Below, in pieces: positions 36,035 through 45,184 of a stretch of DNA of 64,000 nucleotides. The notes beneath the pieces were generated by a model. The model saw nothing but the letters and a program-made list of their open reading frames with translations, had not been told where the DNA came from and ran no database searches. A program made the position numbers and the translations under genes. The stretch's first letter is position 1, and each line of letters begins with the position of its first letter. This DNA comes from Aquificota bacterium (GTDB lineage: Bacteria; Aquificota; Aquificia; Aquificales; Hydrogenothermaceae). The DNA is taken from assembly GCA_013153635.1 (NCBI GenBank), contig JAADDZ010000026.1, positions 56,652-120,651 of the forward strand. Direction: 5' to 3'.

Positions 36035-36444
36035 TCCTCTTCCTCTGCTAAAAGCTCCTCTAGATATGCTTCGTAGTCCTGTGAGGTCATTAGGTCTTCT
36101 ACTTCTGTAGGGTCTGCCATCTGCATTTCGTATATCCAGCCGTCTCCATAAGGGTCTGTATTTATCAAGCTAGGCTCTTCTTTTAATTCTTCATTTACAG
36201 ACAGTATCTTTCCGGTAAGTGGAGAAAACACATCTACAACCGCTTTTATAGATTCTACTGATGCCACTTTTTCCCCTGCCTCTACTTCTTTTTCTGGTTC
36301 AGGAAGCTCTACAAAAACCACATCTCCAAGTTGAGCTTGTCCATAATCAGAGATACCTATTACAGCTATATTTTCGTCTATTTTCACCCATAGGTGGTCT
36401 TTTGTGTAGTACAGTCCCGGTTCTACTTTGTACTGGTCTTGCAT
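36031..36444 (-). CDS. gcvH: Glycine cleavage system H protein (lipoyl carrier)
   Basis: Carries the lipoyl arm between glycine-cleavage enzymes. TKDHLWVKI at the N-terminus, GDVVFVELPE, and the lipoylated Lys in VESIKAVVDV are diagnostic. The C-terminus ends in an acidic tail (EAYLEELLAEEEE). 137 residues. Several lipoyl-carrier paralogues exist in sulfur-oxidising bacteria, so a different partner is possible; T, P and L genes are not in the window. The SD is a run of five G (36450-36454). Confidence 0.9.
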   Translation of the reverse strand: MQDQYKVEPGLYYTKDHLWVKIDENIAVIGISDYGQAQLGDVVFVELPEPEKEVEAGEKVASVESIKAVVDVFSPLTGKILSVNEELKEEPSLINTDPYGDGWIYEMQMADPTEVEDLMTSQDYEAYLEELLAEEEE

Positions 36445-36597
36445 AATTACCCCCTCTTTAATATTTGAAATTTAATAAGAATTAAATTATATATTATTTT
36501 CCCCGTTGGCTACATTAATATTGAAACAGGTTGAAAATCTGTGTTAAATTTAATCTAAAATCCTAAGGTTTTATCTTCTTTTAGTATTAAAGGTTTT
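36445..36597 (+). promoter_or_regulatory. Divergent gcvH/yggS region with putative yggS promoter
   Basis: 153-nt AT-rich spacer. TTGAAA (36521-36526), 17 nt, then TTAAAT (36544-36549) could drive yggS. A minus-strand promoter for gcvH is likely in the AT-rich 36470-36500 part but has no clear boxes. No small gene seen. Confidence 0.35.
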
Positions 36598-37290
36598 ATG
36601 AGCATAAAACACAATTTAGAAAAAATCTTTGAAATAGTTAAGCTCTCCGCAGAAAAATCTGGAAGAAAATTTGAAGATATTACTGTTCTTGGAGCCTCTA
36701 AAACCCAGCCTCCAGAAAAACTGTTTGAGGCTTACAAAGCTGGTCTTAGATACTTTGGAGAAAACAAAGTCCAAGAAGGAATAAAAAAGATAGATTTACT
36801 AAAGGACAAAATGCCAGATGCTCACTGGCACCTTATAGGCGGACTTCAAACAAATAAAGCAAAGTACGCAGTTAAATATTTTGAGCTTATACATTCCCTT
36901 GATAGGGAATCCCTTGCAGACGAGTTAGACAAAAGAGCAAAAAAGATAAACCGTATTCAAGATGTCCTAATTGAGGTTAACATAGGGGAGGAAGACACCA
37001 AGTACGGCGTCCACCCAAATGACTTAAAAGCTCTATTTGAATACACCTTGACCAAAAAAAACCTTAATGTCCAAGGTCTTATGTGTATCCCTCCCTATTT
37101 TGAAAACAAAGAAAGCTCAAGACCTTACTTCGTAAAACTTAGACATTTAAAAGAGAATCTAGAAAAGGAGTTTGGGATTGAACTTCCTCATCTTTCTATG
37201 GGAATGTCTCACGATTTTGACATAGCGGTAGAAGAAGGAGCAACTATCGTTAGAATAGGAACAGCTATTTTTGGAGAGAGGGATTACTAA
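36598..37290 (+). CDS. yggS: Pyridoxal-phosphate homeostasis protein (YggS family)
   Basis: PLP-binding alanine-racemase-fold protein that manages free PLP. The PLP Lys is in VLGASKTQPPE. GENKVQEG, HWHLIGGLQTNKAK, LIEVNIGEE, and the C-terminal LSMGMSHDFDIAVEEGATIVRIGTAIFG are signature stretches. 230 residues. Followed after 2 nt by nfeD. Confidence 0.94.
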   Translation: MSIKHNLEKIFEIVKLSAEKSGRKFEDITVLGASKTQPPEKLFEAYKAGLRYFGENKVQEGIKKIDLLKDKMPDAHWHLIGGLQTNKAKYAVKYFELIHSLDRESLADELDKRAKKINRIQDVLIEVNIGEEDTKYGVHPNDLKALFEYTLTKKNLNVQGLMCIPPYFENKESSRPYFVKLRHLKENLEKEFGIELPHLSMGMSHDFDIAVEEGATIVRIGTAIFGERDY

Positions 37291-37292
37291 AC

Positions 37293-38594
37293 TTGAAAGA
37301 AAAAAAACCTTATACAAAAAGCTTAACGATAATTTTATTAATGCTCATATTTTTTTCTTCTTCTTACTCTAAAGTGATAGTTGCAAAATGGAGTGATGCT
37401 GTTACTCCTGTTATGGCAGACTATATAAAAAGAGTGGTTCAAAAAGCAGAAAAAGAAAACGCATCTGTAATAGTCTTAGAGCTAGACACTCCCGGCGGAT
37501 TAGATACAGCTATGAGAGATATAATAAAAACGATAATGGGAACACATATCCCTTTTGTAGTGTTTGTGTATCCCCCGGGAGCAAGAGCCGCATCAGCAGG
37601 AGCGATTATCACCATATCCGCAGATATTGCAGTGATGGCACCTTCTACAAATATAGGTTCTGCCAGTCCTGTTCAGATGGGAGGTAAAGACATAGATGAA
37701 ACGATGAAAAAAAAGATAGTAAACGATATGGTTGCATATGTGAAGTCTATAGCAAAACAAAAAGGAAGAAATGTAGATGTTATAGTAAAAATGGTTACAG
37801 AGAGTATAAACCTACCAGCAGAGGAAGCTCTAAAAAAGAAAGTTATAGACCTTATAGCCAATGATATATACGACCTACTCCAAAAAATAGACGGAAAGAA
37901 GATAAAAAAAGGAAGTTACCAAATTACCATAAAAACAAAAGACCAGAGTATAGAATATACAAACCCGGGATTTAGAGAAAAATTCTTATCAATCATCGCA
38001 AACCCAACCTTAGCATACCTACTTCTCATGATAGGGTTTTATGGTATATTCTTTGAACTTTACAACCCGGGAGCGATTATTCCGGGTACTATAGGAGCTA
38101 TATCTCTTCTATTAGCCCTCTATGCTCTTAACGCAATATCTGTAAATTGGCTTGGAGTCCTATTGATAGCCCTTGGAATACTGTTCTTTGCTCTTGAGAT
38201 GATAACACCTACCTTTGGAGCTTTAGCTATTAGTGGTGTAATATCTATGTTGATAGGCTCTATAACCCTTATAAATCCAGATTCACCATACGGAGATATT
38301 TCCCTTCAAGTTATCGTTCCTGTAGTTGCTGTAAGTACAGCATTTTTTCTAACTGTTGCTTATCTAGGTTTAAAAGCACAAACTAGAAAAAAACTAACAG
38401 GAAAAGAAGGAATGATAGGCAAAATAGCTGTAGCACAAACAGATATAGACCAAAATGGAGGAAAAGTTTTTATAGAAGGTGAAATATGGAACGCCTATTC
38501 TAAAGAGCCTATCAAAAAGGGAGAAAAAGTCAAAATCGTAAAAGTAGAAGGACTAACCTTAGAGGTTGAGAAAGTCGTAGAAAATAAAGTTTAG
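37293..38594 (+). CDS. Long-form NfeD membrane protease
   Basis: ClpP-class serine protease joined to a membrane/NfeD domain, 433 residues. Signal sequence (residues 11-25), then the protease part with the catalytic Ser in RAASAGAIITIS (about residue 101) and a Lys near residue 140 as likely partner. Several membrane helices occupy about 235-350. An OB-fold NfeD tail begins GKEGMIGKIAVAQTDI. Such proteins cleave stomatin-like proteins; no stomatin gene is adjacent. Start is TTG 37293. Confidence 0.88.
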   Translation: MKEKKPYTKSLTIILLMLIFFSSSYSKVIVAKWSDAVTPVMADYIKRVVQKAEKENASVIVLELDTPGGLDTAMRDIIKTIMGTHIPFVVFVYPPGARAASAGAIITISADIAVMAPSTNIGSASPVQMGGKDIDETMKKKIVNDMVAYVKSIAKQKGRNVDVIVKMVTESINLPAEEALKKKVIDLIANDIYDLLQKIDGKKIKKGSYQITIKTKDQSIEYTNPGFREKFLSIIANPTLAYLLLMIGFYGIFFELYNPGAIIPGTIGAISLLLALYALNAISVNWLGVLLIALGILFFALEMITPTFGALAISGVISMLIGSITLINPDSPYGDISLQVIVPVVAVSTAFFLTVAYLGLKAQTRKKLTGKEGMIGKIAVAQTDIDQNGGKVFIEGEIWNAYSKEPIKKGEKVKIVKVEGLTLEVEKVVENKV

Positions 38595-38611
38595 AGGGAA
38601 AAGAGGTAAAA

Positions 38612-39349
38612 ATGGAGCTAGGACAAAGGTATCTTATAGCTTTACCTGTTGACGATAGATTTTTAGAAGAGTACCACCTAGAGTCTTTAAAAGACAAGGT
38701 TGACCTATTTGAGTTTAGAGTAGACCAGTTTAAAAACAAAGATGTAGAGTATATAAAAAAATTAGCCCAAAAGGTAAAAAGTTTAGGTTTAGGGATTATC
38801 CTAACAATCAGGTCTAAAGAAGAGGGAGGAGCTGATATACCAGATAACATTAGAATAGATATGTTTAAAAAACTCATTCCCTTTGCTGATATAGTCGACA
38901 TTGAGTTAAACTCTAAGATAAATAAAGAGATAATCACCACAACCAAAAACTATAAAAAATTAGCCCTTGTCTCATACCACGACTTTGAAAAAACTCCCGA
39001 AGAAAACGAGATACAAAAGATAATAGACAAAGGGAAAGAGCTTAAAGCAAACATTATCAAGTATGCCTTTAAAGTTAATAAAGAAAAAGATGTAGGAAAG
39101 ATTCTATCTGTAACTTATAAAAACGCAGATGTATTCCTTGTTGCTATTGGAATGGGAGATTTGGGAAAAATAACTAGGATAGCTGGTTTCTTCTTTGGCT
39201 CTATTATGACATATACATATGTAGGGCAATCTTTTGCACCGGGACAGATAGAACTACACAAACTCATAGAAGAGTTACGATTTTTAAATCTTCATACCAA
39301 ATCGTTGAGAAACTCCAAAAATAATAAAGAAAATACCTACAACCCCTAA
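38612..39349 (+). CDS. aroD: 3-dehydroquinate dehydratase, type I
   Basis: Schiff-base enzyme of the shikimate pathway. The type I pattern is clear: FEFRVDQF, ILTIRSKEEGG, the catalytic His in LVSYHDFEKTP, the Schiff-base Lys in NIIKYAFKV, and FGSIMTYTYVGQSFAPGQI. 245 residues. AGAGG before the ATG. Its last 66 nt are overlapped on the other strand by a small membrane-protein gene. Confidence 0.92.
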   Translation: MELGQRYLIALPVDDRFLEEYHLESLKDKVDLFEFRVDQFKNKDVEYIKKLAQKVKSLGLGIILTIRSKEEGGADIPDNIRIDMFKKLIPFADIVDIELNSKINKEIITTTKNYKKLALVSYHDFEKTPEENEIQKIIDKGKELKANIIKYAFKVNKEKDVGKILSVTYKNADVFLVAIGMGDLGKITRIAGFFFGSIMTYTYVGQSFAPGQIELHKLIEELRFLNLHTKSLRNSKNNKENTYNP

Positions 39350-39460
39350 GATAACTACAATCTTCGCTGTAGATATAAGGTCAGAAGTATAGAGAAACAG
39401 GAAAAAGAAGATAACACTTAGGGCAAATAAAAAAATCAAAATCTTTTCTACTATAGCCAT
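39284..39460 (-). CDS. Small two-helix membrane protein (58 aa)
   Basis: Short open frame starting at ATG 39460 with AGGGA about 6 nt upstream, ending in TAA at 39284-39286. Its 58 residues form two hydrophobic helices (about 6-22 and 32-49, the second IVVILGVVGIFFIIFG) separated by TSDLISTAK. A basic end (QRFGMKI) follows. The SD, membrane pattern and lack of a competing gene over most of its length support it. Function unknown. It overlaps the 3' end of aroD. Confidence 0.6.
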   Translation of the reverse strand: MAIVEKILIFLFALSVIFFFLFLYTSDLISTAKIVVILGVVGIFFIIFGVSQRFGMKI

Positions 39461-39624
39461 AGCGATTCCCTATAAGTTATTAATATTTAAGATAATTTCG
39501 TAAGATTTTCAAAATCTTTTAATTTTAGTTTTTAATAGTGAAAAACTATATTTTAGGCTGTCAAAAATTGATAAAATAAACTATCAAAAACAAACCGTTA
39601 CAACTATATCAAAGGAGAAATCAG
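39461..39624. promoter_or_regulatory. AT-rich intergenic region with three inverted repeats
   Basis: Three perfect inverted repeats in 90 bp: AAGATTTT-C-AAAATCTT (39502-39518), TAGTTTTT with AAAAACTA (39526-39548), and TTGATA with TATCAA (39568-39587). The first is followed by TTTTAATTTT and could be a weak terminator. TAAAAT at 39572-39577 may be a -10 for the M20 gene, whose SD is AAAGGAG. The small minus-strand gene must also be transcribed from here. Confidence 0.4.
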
Positions 39625-40848
39625 ATGGGAATACGACATCTACCAGAAGAGATAAAGAAAAATATAAGAGAGCTTTCTTTTAATATAAAAGATGAGGTAA
39701 TAAACTGGAGAAGACATATCCATATGTACCCAGAATTAAGTGGGGAAGAAGAAAAAACAGCAAAATTCGTAGCCCAAAAACTAAAAGAGATAGGAGTAGA
39801 TGAAGTTATAGAAAACTTTGGAGGTACTACTGCCGTAGTAGGACTGATAAAAGGTAAGCATAACGTAACTGTAGCCCTTAGAGCTGATATGGACGCTTTA
39901 CCAATGATAGAGAAGATAGAGGTTCCCTATAGGTCTAAATACGAAGGTGTTATGCATTCTTGTGGTCACGATGCTCATACGGCTATACTCCTTGGTGCGG
40001 CAAAAGTCCTAGTTGAGATGAAAAAATATCTAATGGGGAACATAAAGCTTATATTCCAACCTTGCGAAGAAAGACACGACTGTGACGGAGCTAAAAAATT
40101 GATAGAAGCTGGTGTACTAGAAAATCCAGAAGTTTCAGCTATTTTTGGAATGCATATGTTTCCAGAACTCCCAGCTGGCAAAGTTGGTACAAAACCGGGC
40201 TATTTTATGGCTTCTAGCGATATTTTTAAAGTAGTGATAAAAGGGAAAGGGTCTCACGCTTCCCGTCCTCATCTAGGAGTAGACCCTGTAGTGATAGCAT
40301 CACAAGCAATTAGCTCTATTCATCACATAGTTAGTAGAAAGGTAGACCCTCTTCACCCTGCGGTAGTCACAATAGGTAAAATAGAAGGAGGTTATGCAGA
40401 AAATATCATACCTGATGAGATAAAATTCTCGGGAACAGTTAGAACCTTGAGCATAGAGCTTAGAGATGAAATTCCTAAGTGGATGGAACATACAATCTGG
40501 GGGATAACCTTAGCCTATGGAGGAGCTTACAAATTTGAATATGAACATGGGACACCTCCAGTGATAAATGATGAAAAAACTACCAAATTTGCTTTAGGTA
40601 TGATGAAAGACCTGTTAGGTGAGGAAAATGTGATAGAGTTAGAACACCCAAGTATGGGTGGGGAGGATTTTGGAGAATATCTTTTAAAAGTTCCGGGAAC
40701 ATTCATAAGAATAGGGATAAGAAATGAGGAAAAAGGGATAACCGCTCCTTTACACAGTCCAGTTTTTGACATTGATGAAGATGCTCTTCCTGTAGGCGTT
40801 GCTGTTATGTCTTATCTTGCGTTTAAATGGGTTGAAGAACATTCTTAG
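39625..40848 (+). CDS. M20-family amidohydrolase/peptidase
   Basis: Metal-dependent amidohydrolase related to N-acyl-amino-acid deacylases and hippurate hydrolase. LRADMDALPMIE and HSCGHDAHTAILLGAA carry metal ligands, FQPCEERHDCDGA the catalytic Glu region, and GMHMFPELPAGKVG and SMGGEDFGEYL the rest. A dimerisation domain lies in the middle (KGKGSHASRPHLGVDPV). 407 residues. Substrate not determinable. Followed after 3 nt by an MFS carrier. Confidence 0.9.
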   Translation: MGIRHLPEEIKKNIRELSFNIKDEVINWRRHIHMYPELSGEEEKTAKFVAQKLKEIGVDEVIENFGGTTAVVGLIKGKHNVTVALRADMDALPMIEKIEVPYRSKYEGVMHSCGHDAHTAILLGAAKVLVEMKKYLMGNIKLIFQPCEERHDCDGAKKLIEAGVLENPEVSAIFGMHMFPELPAGKVGTKPGYFMASSDIFKVVIKGKGSHASRPHLGVDPVVIASQAISSIHHIVSRKVDPLHPAVVTIGKIEGGYAENIIPDEIKFSGTVRTLSIELRDEIPKWMEHTIWGITLAYGGAYKFEYEHGTPPVINDEKTTKFALGMMKDLLGEENVIELEHPSMGGEDFGEYLLKVPGTFIRIGIRNEEKGITAPLHSPVFDIDEDALPVGVAVMSYLAFKWVEEHS

Positions 40849-40851
40849 TAT

Positions 40852-41979
40852 ATGTTAAAAAAACTCTCTTTTGCTTTGTTTGATAGTGGAGAAACTATCC
40901 TTGGTGCGTTAATCTTTTCTACTTTGTTCCCTTTGTATATAACCAAATATGTAGACCCTAAGATATACAGTGTTGTATATGGATTGGCTTTTTTTATCTC
41001 TTTTTTATTTGCTCTATTTTTGGGTAAACTAGCTGATGAAAAAGGGCTAAGGAAAACTTTTTATGTTCTTTTTGTAGGTCTTACTAGCGCTATGTCTGTA
41101 TTTTTGTGGCTAGTATATGAGAATCCCTTTTATTCTCTACTGTTTTTTGTACTTATGACTATCTTCCACCAGCAAGCTTTTGTTTTTTATAACTCTCTTC
41201 TTTTAGACTTTGAGAGAAGAGGTTTTGTGTCTGGGCTTGGAGTAGCTTTTGGTTATGTAGGTTCGGCAGTTGCTTTAATATTTTTGGCTAAATATTTACA
41301 ACTTCCTAACGCTTACATAGTTGTGGGGTTTATATTTTTCGTTTTGGCTTTACCTTCTTTTTTCTTTTTAGAAAATCCTACACAAAAGGCAAAGGTCTCC
41401 TTAAAAGAGGTTTTTAAAGATAAAGGTTTTTTGGTTTTAATTATATCTATACTTTCTCTAACCGAAGTTGCAAATACAGTTGTAGCTATGATGGGTATAT
41501 ATCTAAAAGAGGTCTACTCTCTTAATCAGCTTGATATTTATAAAACTATAGGTTTTTCAGCTGTAGGAGGTATCTTTGGGGGTATCTTTTGGGGAAAATT
41601 AGTAGATATTTTTTCTGTTAGAAAGATTTTTCCTTTTGGTTTTGTTTTGTGGATATGTTTTGTCTTGATTTTGCCTTTTGTACCAAAAAGTTTGGTTGTA
41701 TTTGCAGGTTTTTTAGCTGGTATATCCCTTGCTCATTTATGGACTACTTCTCGGGTTTTTGTAATAGACCTCTTCCCAGATTCTCAAGTATCTGTTAGGT
41801 TATCATTTTTATCTTTAACAGAAAGGGTAGCTTCTACTACAGGACTATTGGTGTGGAGCTTTTTCTTGTATGTTACAGATAATAATTTTCGGGTTTCTGC
41901 TTTTTTAATGGTAGGATTTCCCATAATCGGTGCTTTCGTATTTTTTGTGTTTTTTAGAAGATTTATTCAAAAAGCTTAA
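40852..41979 (+). CDS. MFS transporter, UMF1/Atg22-like
   Basis: Polytopic carrier of 375 residues with about 12 hydrophobic segments. The start FALFDSGETILGALIFSTLFP resembles the UMF1 group opening. GKLADEKGLRK after helix 2 is the MFS A-motif loop. Substrate unknown. Pairing with the peptidase gene suggests efflux or uptake of its products (inference). A strong hairpin follows the stop codon. Confidence 0.8.
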   Translation: MLKKLSFALFDSGETILGALIFSTLFPLYITKYVDPKIYSVVYGLAFFISFLFALFLGKLADEKGLRKTFYVLFVGLTSAMSVFLWLVYENPFYSLLFFVLMTIFHQQAFVFYNSLLLDFERRGFVSGLGVAFGYVGSAVALIFLAKYLQLPNAYIVVGFIFFVLALPSFFFLENPTQKAKVSLKEVFKDKGFLVLIISILSLTEVANTVVAMMGIYLKEVYSLNQLDIYKTIGFSAVGGIFGGIFWGKLVDIFSVRKIFPFGFVLWICFVLILPFVPKSLVVFAGFLAGISLAHLWTTSRVFVIDLFPDSQVSVRLSFLSLTERVASTTGLLVWSFFLYVTDNNFRVSAFLMVGFPIIGAFVFFVFFRRFIQKA

Positions 41980-41981
41980 GA

Positions 41982-42007
41982 ACTGGGAAGGAACTACCGT
42001 TCCCAGT
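41982..42007. terminator. Bidirectional hairpin terminator between convergent genes
   Basis: Perfect 8-bp stem ACTGGGAA (41982-41989) with TTCCCAGT (42000-42007), loop of 10 nt, extendable with flanking TAAG/CTTA. It fills the gap between the MFS gene (stop 41979) and the chemoreceptor gene on the other strand (stop 42009). No long T-run on either side. Confidence 0.6.
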
Positions 42008-42008
42008 C

Positions 42009-43796
42009 TTAGGCTGTAGGTTGTAAAAGGGTATGGTCTTTTTTCAAGATTATCATCGTTAATCTGTCTAATAGGTCTATTATGTGTTGGGAGTATGATA
42101 ACATCTCCGCTACTAACTGATATGACTCTTCATATTTTCCTTCTTGATGTTTCTTTATCGCTTCTATACCTATTTTGTGTAGACCTGCGTGGTATTCTTC
42201 CATCTCTTCAAATATCTTGACCGCTTCTTCTCCATACTGTTCTATCTGTTTTCTTCCTTCTGAATAGTACCACTTTCCAAGATTACACTGGGTATGGTCT
42301 GTAGGTGTCCACTGTATCTCTCCTTTTATCGATTTTATTACATTTCTCATCCATATAGCGTGGTCTACTATTCTTTTTAGTATCTCTACACCAAGCTCTG
42401 TTTTAAATTCTGCTATCATATCCCAAGATTTTTTGAGTCTTTCCATTGTTTTTATAGATATTTCTGTTATTTCATCAGATATAGCATCTACTTCGTTGAA
42501 CCCTTTTGACAGACCATCTGCATTTTTTACTACTGATTGGACATAGCTTGCTTGAGATTTCATAAACTCTGTCTGTTTTTTTATCATCTGGGAGATTTTG
42601 TTCACTTTTGCTTTTATCTCTCTAAATATCTCACTTACATTGGTTGTATATCTTACAGATTCGGAGACTGTCTGTTTTGCTTTTTCTACTTCTTTTATTG
42701 TCTTTTCCATCTCTTCTACTATTGCGTTTACTACTTCTCTTATTTCGTTTGCACTTTTTGATGTTTTTTCTGCTAGTTTTCTTACTTCATCTGCTACTAC
42801 TGCAAAGCCTCTACCTACTTCTCCAGCTCTTGCGGCTTCTATAGCGGCGTTTAGGGCTAGTAGGTTGGTCTGCTCTGTTATTTCTAGGATTACATCTAAT
42901 ACATGGTCTATTCCGCTTATTCTTTTCTTTAGTTCTTCTGTTGATTGGGCTAGCTGTTCCATTACCGCTGATGATTTTTCTATACTTTGCACAGAATCTT
43001 CTATGACTTGCGCTCCGTTTTCTACTTTTTGGGTTATATTTTTCTGGGTTTGTTCTAGTTCTACTGTACTTTGGGTCATCTGTTGGATAGATTCGTTTAT
43101 GCTTTTTATTGCTGATAGAATTTCGTCTATATCTCTTCTAAAAAATACTAGTTTTGTTTTTAGTTTGTATGCACTGCCTCCAACTATAGAGCTTTTATAG
43201 ATGGATTTTGCTATGTTTGGAACGGTTTTTATAAACAGTTCTTCTATCTTTCTGTCTTGGGTTATATCTTTTAGATAGACAGAGTAGGCTAAGAGCTGGT
43301 TGTTGCTATATGGTAAGGCTCCTATTCTTGTTTCATATATATTTTCATTTATTTTTAGTTCTTTAAATGGTTTTACCGTACCTAAAGGCACAGATGCTAA
43401 GAACTGACTGATTTTCTCTGGAGTTTCTTGTAGTAGTGAGTGAACTGGCATTCCTGTATGTGCTGATAGTTTCTCTTTTAGTAGGTTGTTTACATAGTAG
43501 ATGTTGTAAGAATCTGGTTCTAACAGTGCTATTCCTTCGCATGATAGATGGTCTATTATCTGTAAGCTCTGGTCTGTGTTGTTTCTTAGGTTGTTTAGCA
43601 GGCTTTCTAGTTTTTTTAGCTCTTCTTTTAGTGTGTGTTCTTTCTGCTCTTTTTTTTCTAATTCTTGTCTTAGACGCTCTAATTCTAAGTTTTTTTCTTC
43701 TAGTTTTTCTTTGAGTTTTTCTATCTCTAGATTTTTTACTCCTAGTTCATCTTTTAGCTCTTCTATCACTTTTTTGTGTCCATTAAAAATCATCAT
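42009..43796 (-). CDS. Soluble chemoreceptor with PAS and CZB domains
   Basis: Methyl-accepting-type receptor without membrane segments. An N-terminal coiled coil (1-75) leads to a PAS-like sensor (about 80-190), helical connector and MCP signalling hairpin with tip [21 protein letters not shown]. The C-terminal chemoreceptor zinc-binding domain has [27 protein letters not shown] and [11 protein letters not shown], giving the His/Cys/His/His pattern. 595 residues. CZB domains sense zinc or oxidants such as hypochlorite. The SD is GGGGG at 43806-43810. Last gene of the che operon, 16 nt after cheY. Confidence 0.92.
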   Translation of the reverse strand: MMIFNGHKKVIEELKDELGVKNLEIEKLKEKLEEKNLELERLRQELEKKEQKEHTLKEELKKLESLLNNLRNNTDQSLQIIDHLSCEGIALLEPDSYNIYYVNNLLKEKLSAHTGMPVHSLLQETPEKISQFLASVPLGTVKPFKELKINENIYETRIGALPYSNNQLLAYSVYLKDITQDRKIEELFIKTVPNIAKSIYKSSIVGGSAYKLKTKLVFFRRDIDEILSAIKSINESIQQMTQSTVELEQTQKNITQKVENGAQVIEDSVQSIEKSSAVMEQLAQSTEELKKRISGIDHVLDVILEITEQTNLLALNAAIEAARAGEVGRGFAVVADEVRKLAEKTSKSANEIREVVNAIVEEMEKTIKEVEKAKQTVSESVRYTTNVSEIFREIKAKVNKISQMIKKQTEFMKSQASYVQSVVKNADGLSKGFNEVDAISDEITEISIKTMERLKKSWDMIAEFKTELGVEILKRIVDHAIWMRNVIKSIKGEIQWTPTDHTQCNLGKWYYSEGRKQIEQYGEEAVKIFEEMEEYHAGLHKIGIEAIKKHQEGKYEESYQLVAEMLSYSQHIIDLLDRLTMIILKKDHTLLQPTA

Positions 43797-43812
43797 AATA
43801 ACTAACCCCCTT

Positions 43813-44202
43813 TTATTTTTGTAGCGCTGTATATATTTTTTCTAGTTTTTCTTTTAAGGTTTCTGCTGTGAATGGTTTTACTACATAGTTGTTGACTCCA
43901 GCTTTTATTGCCGCTATAACGTTTTCTTTTTTGGCTTCTGCTGTTACCATGAGAACTGGTATGTCTTTTAGCTGTGGGTCTTTTCTTATCTCTTGAACTA
44001 GCTCTAGTCCTGTCATGTTTGGCATGTTCCAATCTGTTATCACTAGGTCATAGCTTCCGCTTTTTAGTTTCTGAAGAGCTATCGCTCCGTCTTCTGCTTC
44101 GTCTATGTTTTTAAATCCAAGCTGGTCTAAAAGGCTTTTTATTATTCTTCTCATAGTTGCCATGTCATCAACTACAAGGACTTTTATCTCTTTGCCAAAC
44201 AT
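43813..44202 (-). CDS. cheY: Chemotaxis response regulator CheY
   Basis: Single receiver domain, 129 residues. Acidic pocket VVDD at 12-13, phospho-acceptor Asp57 in VITDWNMP, Thr of MVTAEAK and Lys of YVVKPFT are all present. CheY-P would bind FliM and FliN of the switch encoded further right and be dephosphorylated by the CheZ of this operon. SD GGAGG precedes ATG; directly follows cheV. Confidence 0.95.
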   Translation of the reverse strand: MFGKEIKVLVVDDMATMRRIIKSLLDQLGFKNIDEAEDGAIALQKLKSGSYDLVITDWNMPNMTGLELVQEIRKDPQLKDIPVLMVTAEAKKENVIAAIKAGVNNYVVKPFTAETLKEKLEKIYTALQK

Positions 44203-45180
44203 CTATCTTGCCTCCTGTTTTTTAATTGCATATTTATGAACGAGTTTTAATAAATCTGGAGCATCGAATTTTACTAAGTGTGCGTCGGCGTTTACGAATG
44301 CGGCTTTGTCTACAGTGGCTTTATCACTTAAAGAGGTGTTTATGATAATCGGTAGTTTTGAAAGTTCTGGGTGTTCTTTTACTTTTTTGGTGAAGGTTAG
44401 TCCGTCCATTCCGGGCATCTCTATATCTGACACGATAAGCTGTATGTACTCTGTTATATCTTTTCCTTCTTCTTGGGATTCTTGTAAGAATTTGTTTAAG
44501 AAGTCTAATCCTTCTAGTCCGCTAGAAGCTTCGAATACTTTGTGTCCGTCTTTTTCTAAGATTTTTCTTATTATCTTTCTTGCTACTGGACTATCATCTA
44601 TTATTAGTATGTTGTAGTTCTGTTTTTCTTCGAAGTTGACGATTTCTTCATCTACTTCTTCTATTCCAAATATCTTTATCATTCCTAGCTCATCGAGTAT
44701 GCCTTCAAAGTCTAGCAGGAGTAAAAGCTCTTTGTTTTCTATCTCTACTACTCCTATAACTTTTCCTCCTAATCTTTCGTATATACTTGGAGGTGCCTTG
44801 TTTATATCTCCCCATTTGATTCTTCTGATTCTTTTTGCATCGTGAACGATAACTCCTATTATCTCTCTTAAAAATTCCATTATGATTACATATCTACCTT
44901 CTGAAGCTTCTTTTATTTTCATCCATTTTGCAAGGTTTACTATTGGGACTATCTCGTTTCTAATTTTTGCCATTCCTTCTACTTCTGGGGGCATTCCCGG
45001 AGATTTTATTATGTTTTCTGGTCTTAGGATTACTTCTTTTACTTTTGCTACATTTACTCCTAATATCCATTCGTATGTTTTACCGTTTCCTATATCTTCG
45101 TACATTCTAAATTCGATTATCTCTAGCTCATTTGAGCCTGTCTCTAGTACTTTAGGAAGTAAATCTTTGCTTTTTGACAT
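44203..45180 (-). CDS. cheV: Chemotaxis coupling protein CheV (CheW-receiver fusion)
   Basis: Scaffold with an N-terminal CheW-like domain (about residues 20-165: VNVAKVKEVILRP, VEGMAKIRNEIVPIVNL) joined to a receiver domain (about 195-320) with IIDDSPVARKI and the acceptor Asp in LIVSDIEMPGMDG. Couples receptors to CheA and may provide adaptation. GAGGAG precedes ATG 45180, so the upstream open codons are not used; 325 residues. Confidence 0.93.
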   Translation of the reverse strand: MSKSKDLLPKVLETGSNELEIIEFRMYEDIGNGKTYEWILGVNVAKVKEVILRPENIIKSPGMPPEVEGMAKIRNEIVPIVNLAKWMKIKEASEGRYVIIMEFLREIIGVIVHDAKRIRRIKWGDINKAPPSIYERLGGKVIGVVEIENKELLLLLDFEGILDELGMIKIFGIEEVDEEIVNFEEKQNYNILIIDDSPVARKIIRKILEKDGHKVFEASSGLEGLDFLNKFLQESQEEGKDITEYIQLIVSDIEMPGMDGLTFTKKVKEHPELSKLPIIINTSLSDKATVDKAAFVNADAHLVKFDAPDLLKLVHKYAIKKQEAR

Positions 45181-45184
45181 ATTT

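Noticed and set aside
42598..43200. 200-codon + strand open frame inside the CZB chemoreceptor gene
   Set aside because: Antisense to a heptad-rich coiled-coil gene, giving Ser/Phe/Leu-rich nonsense.
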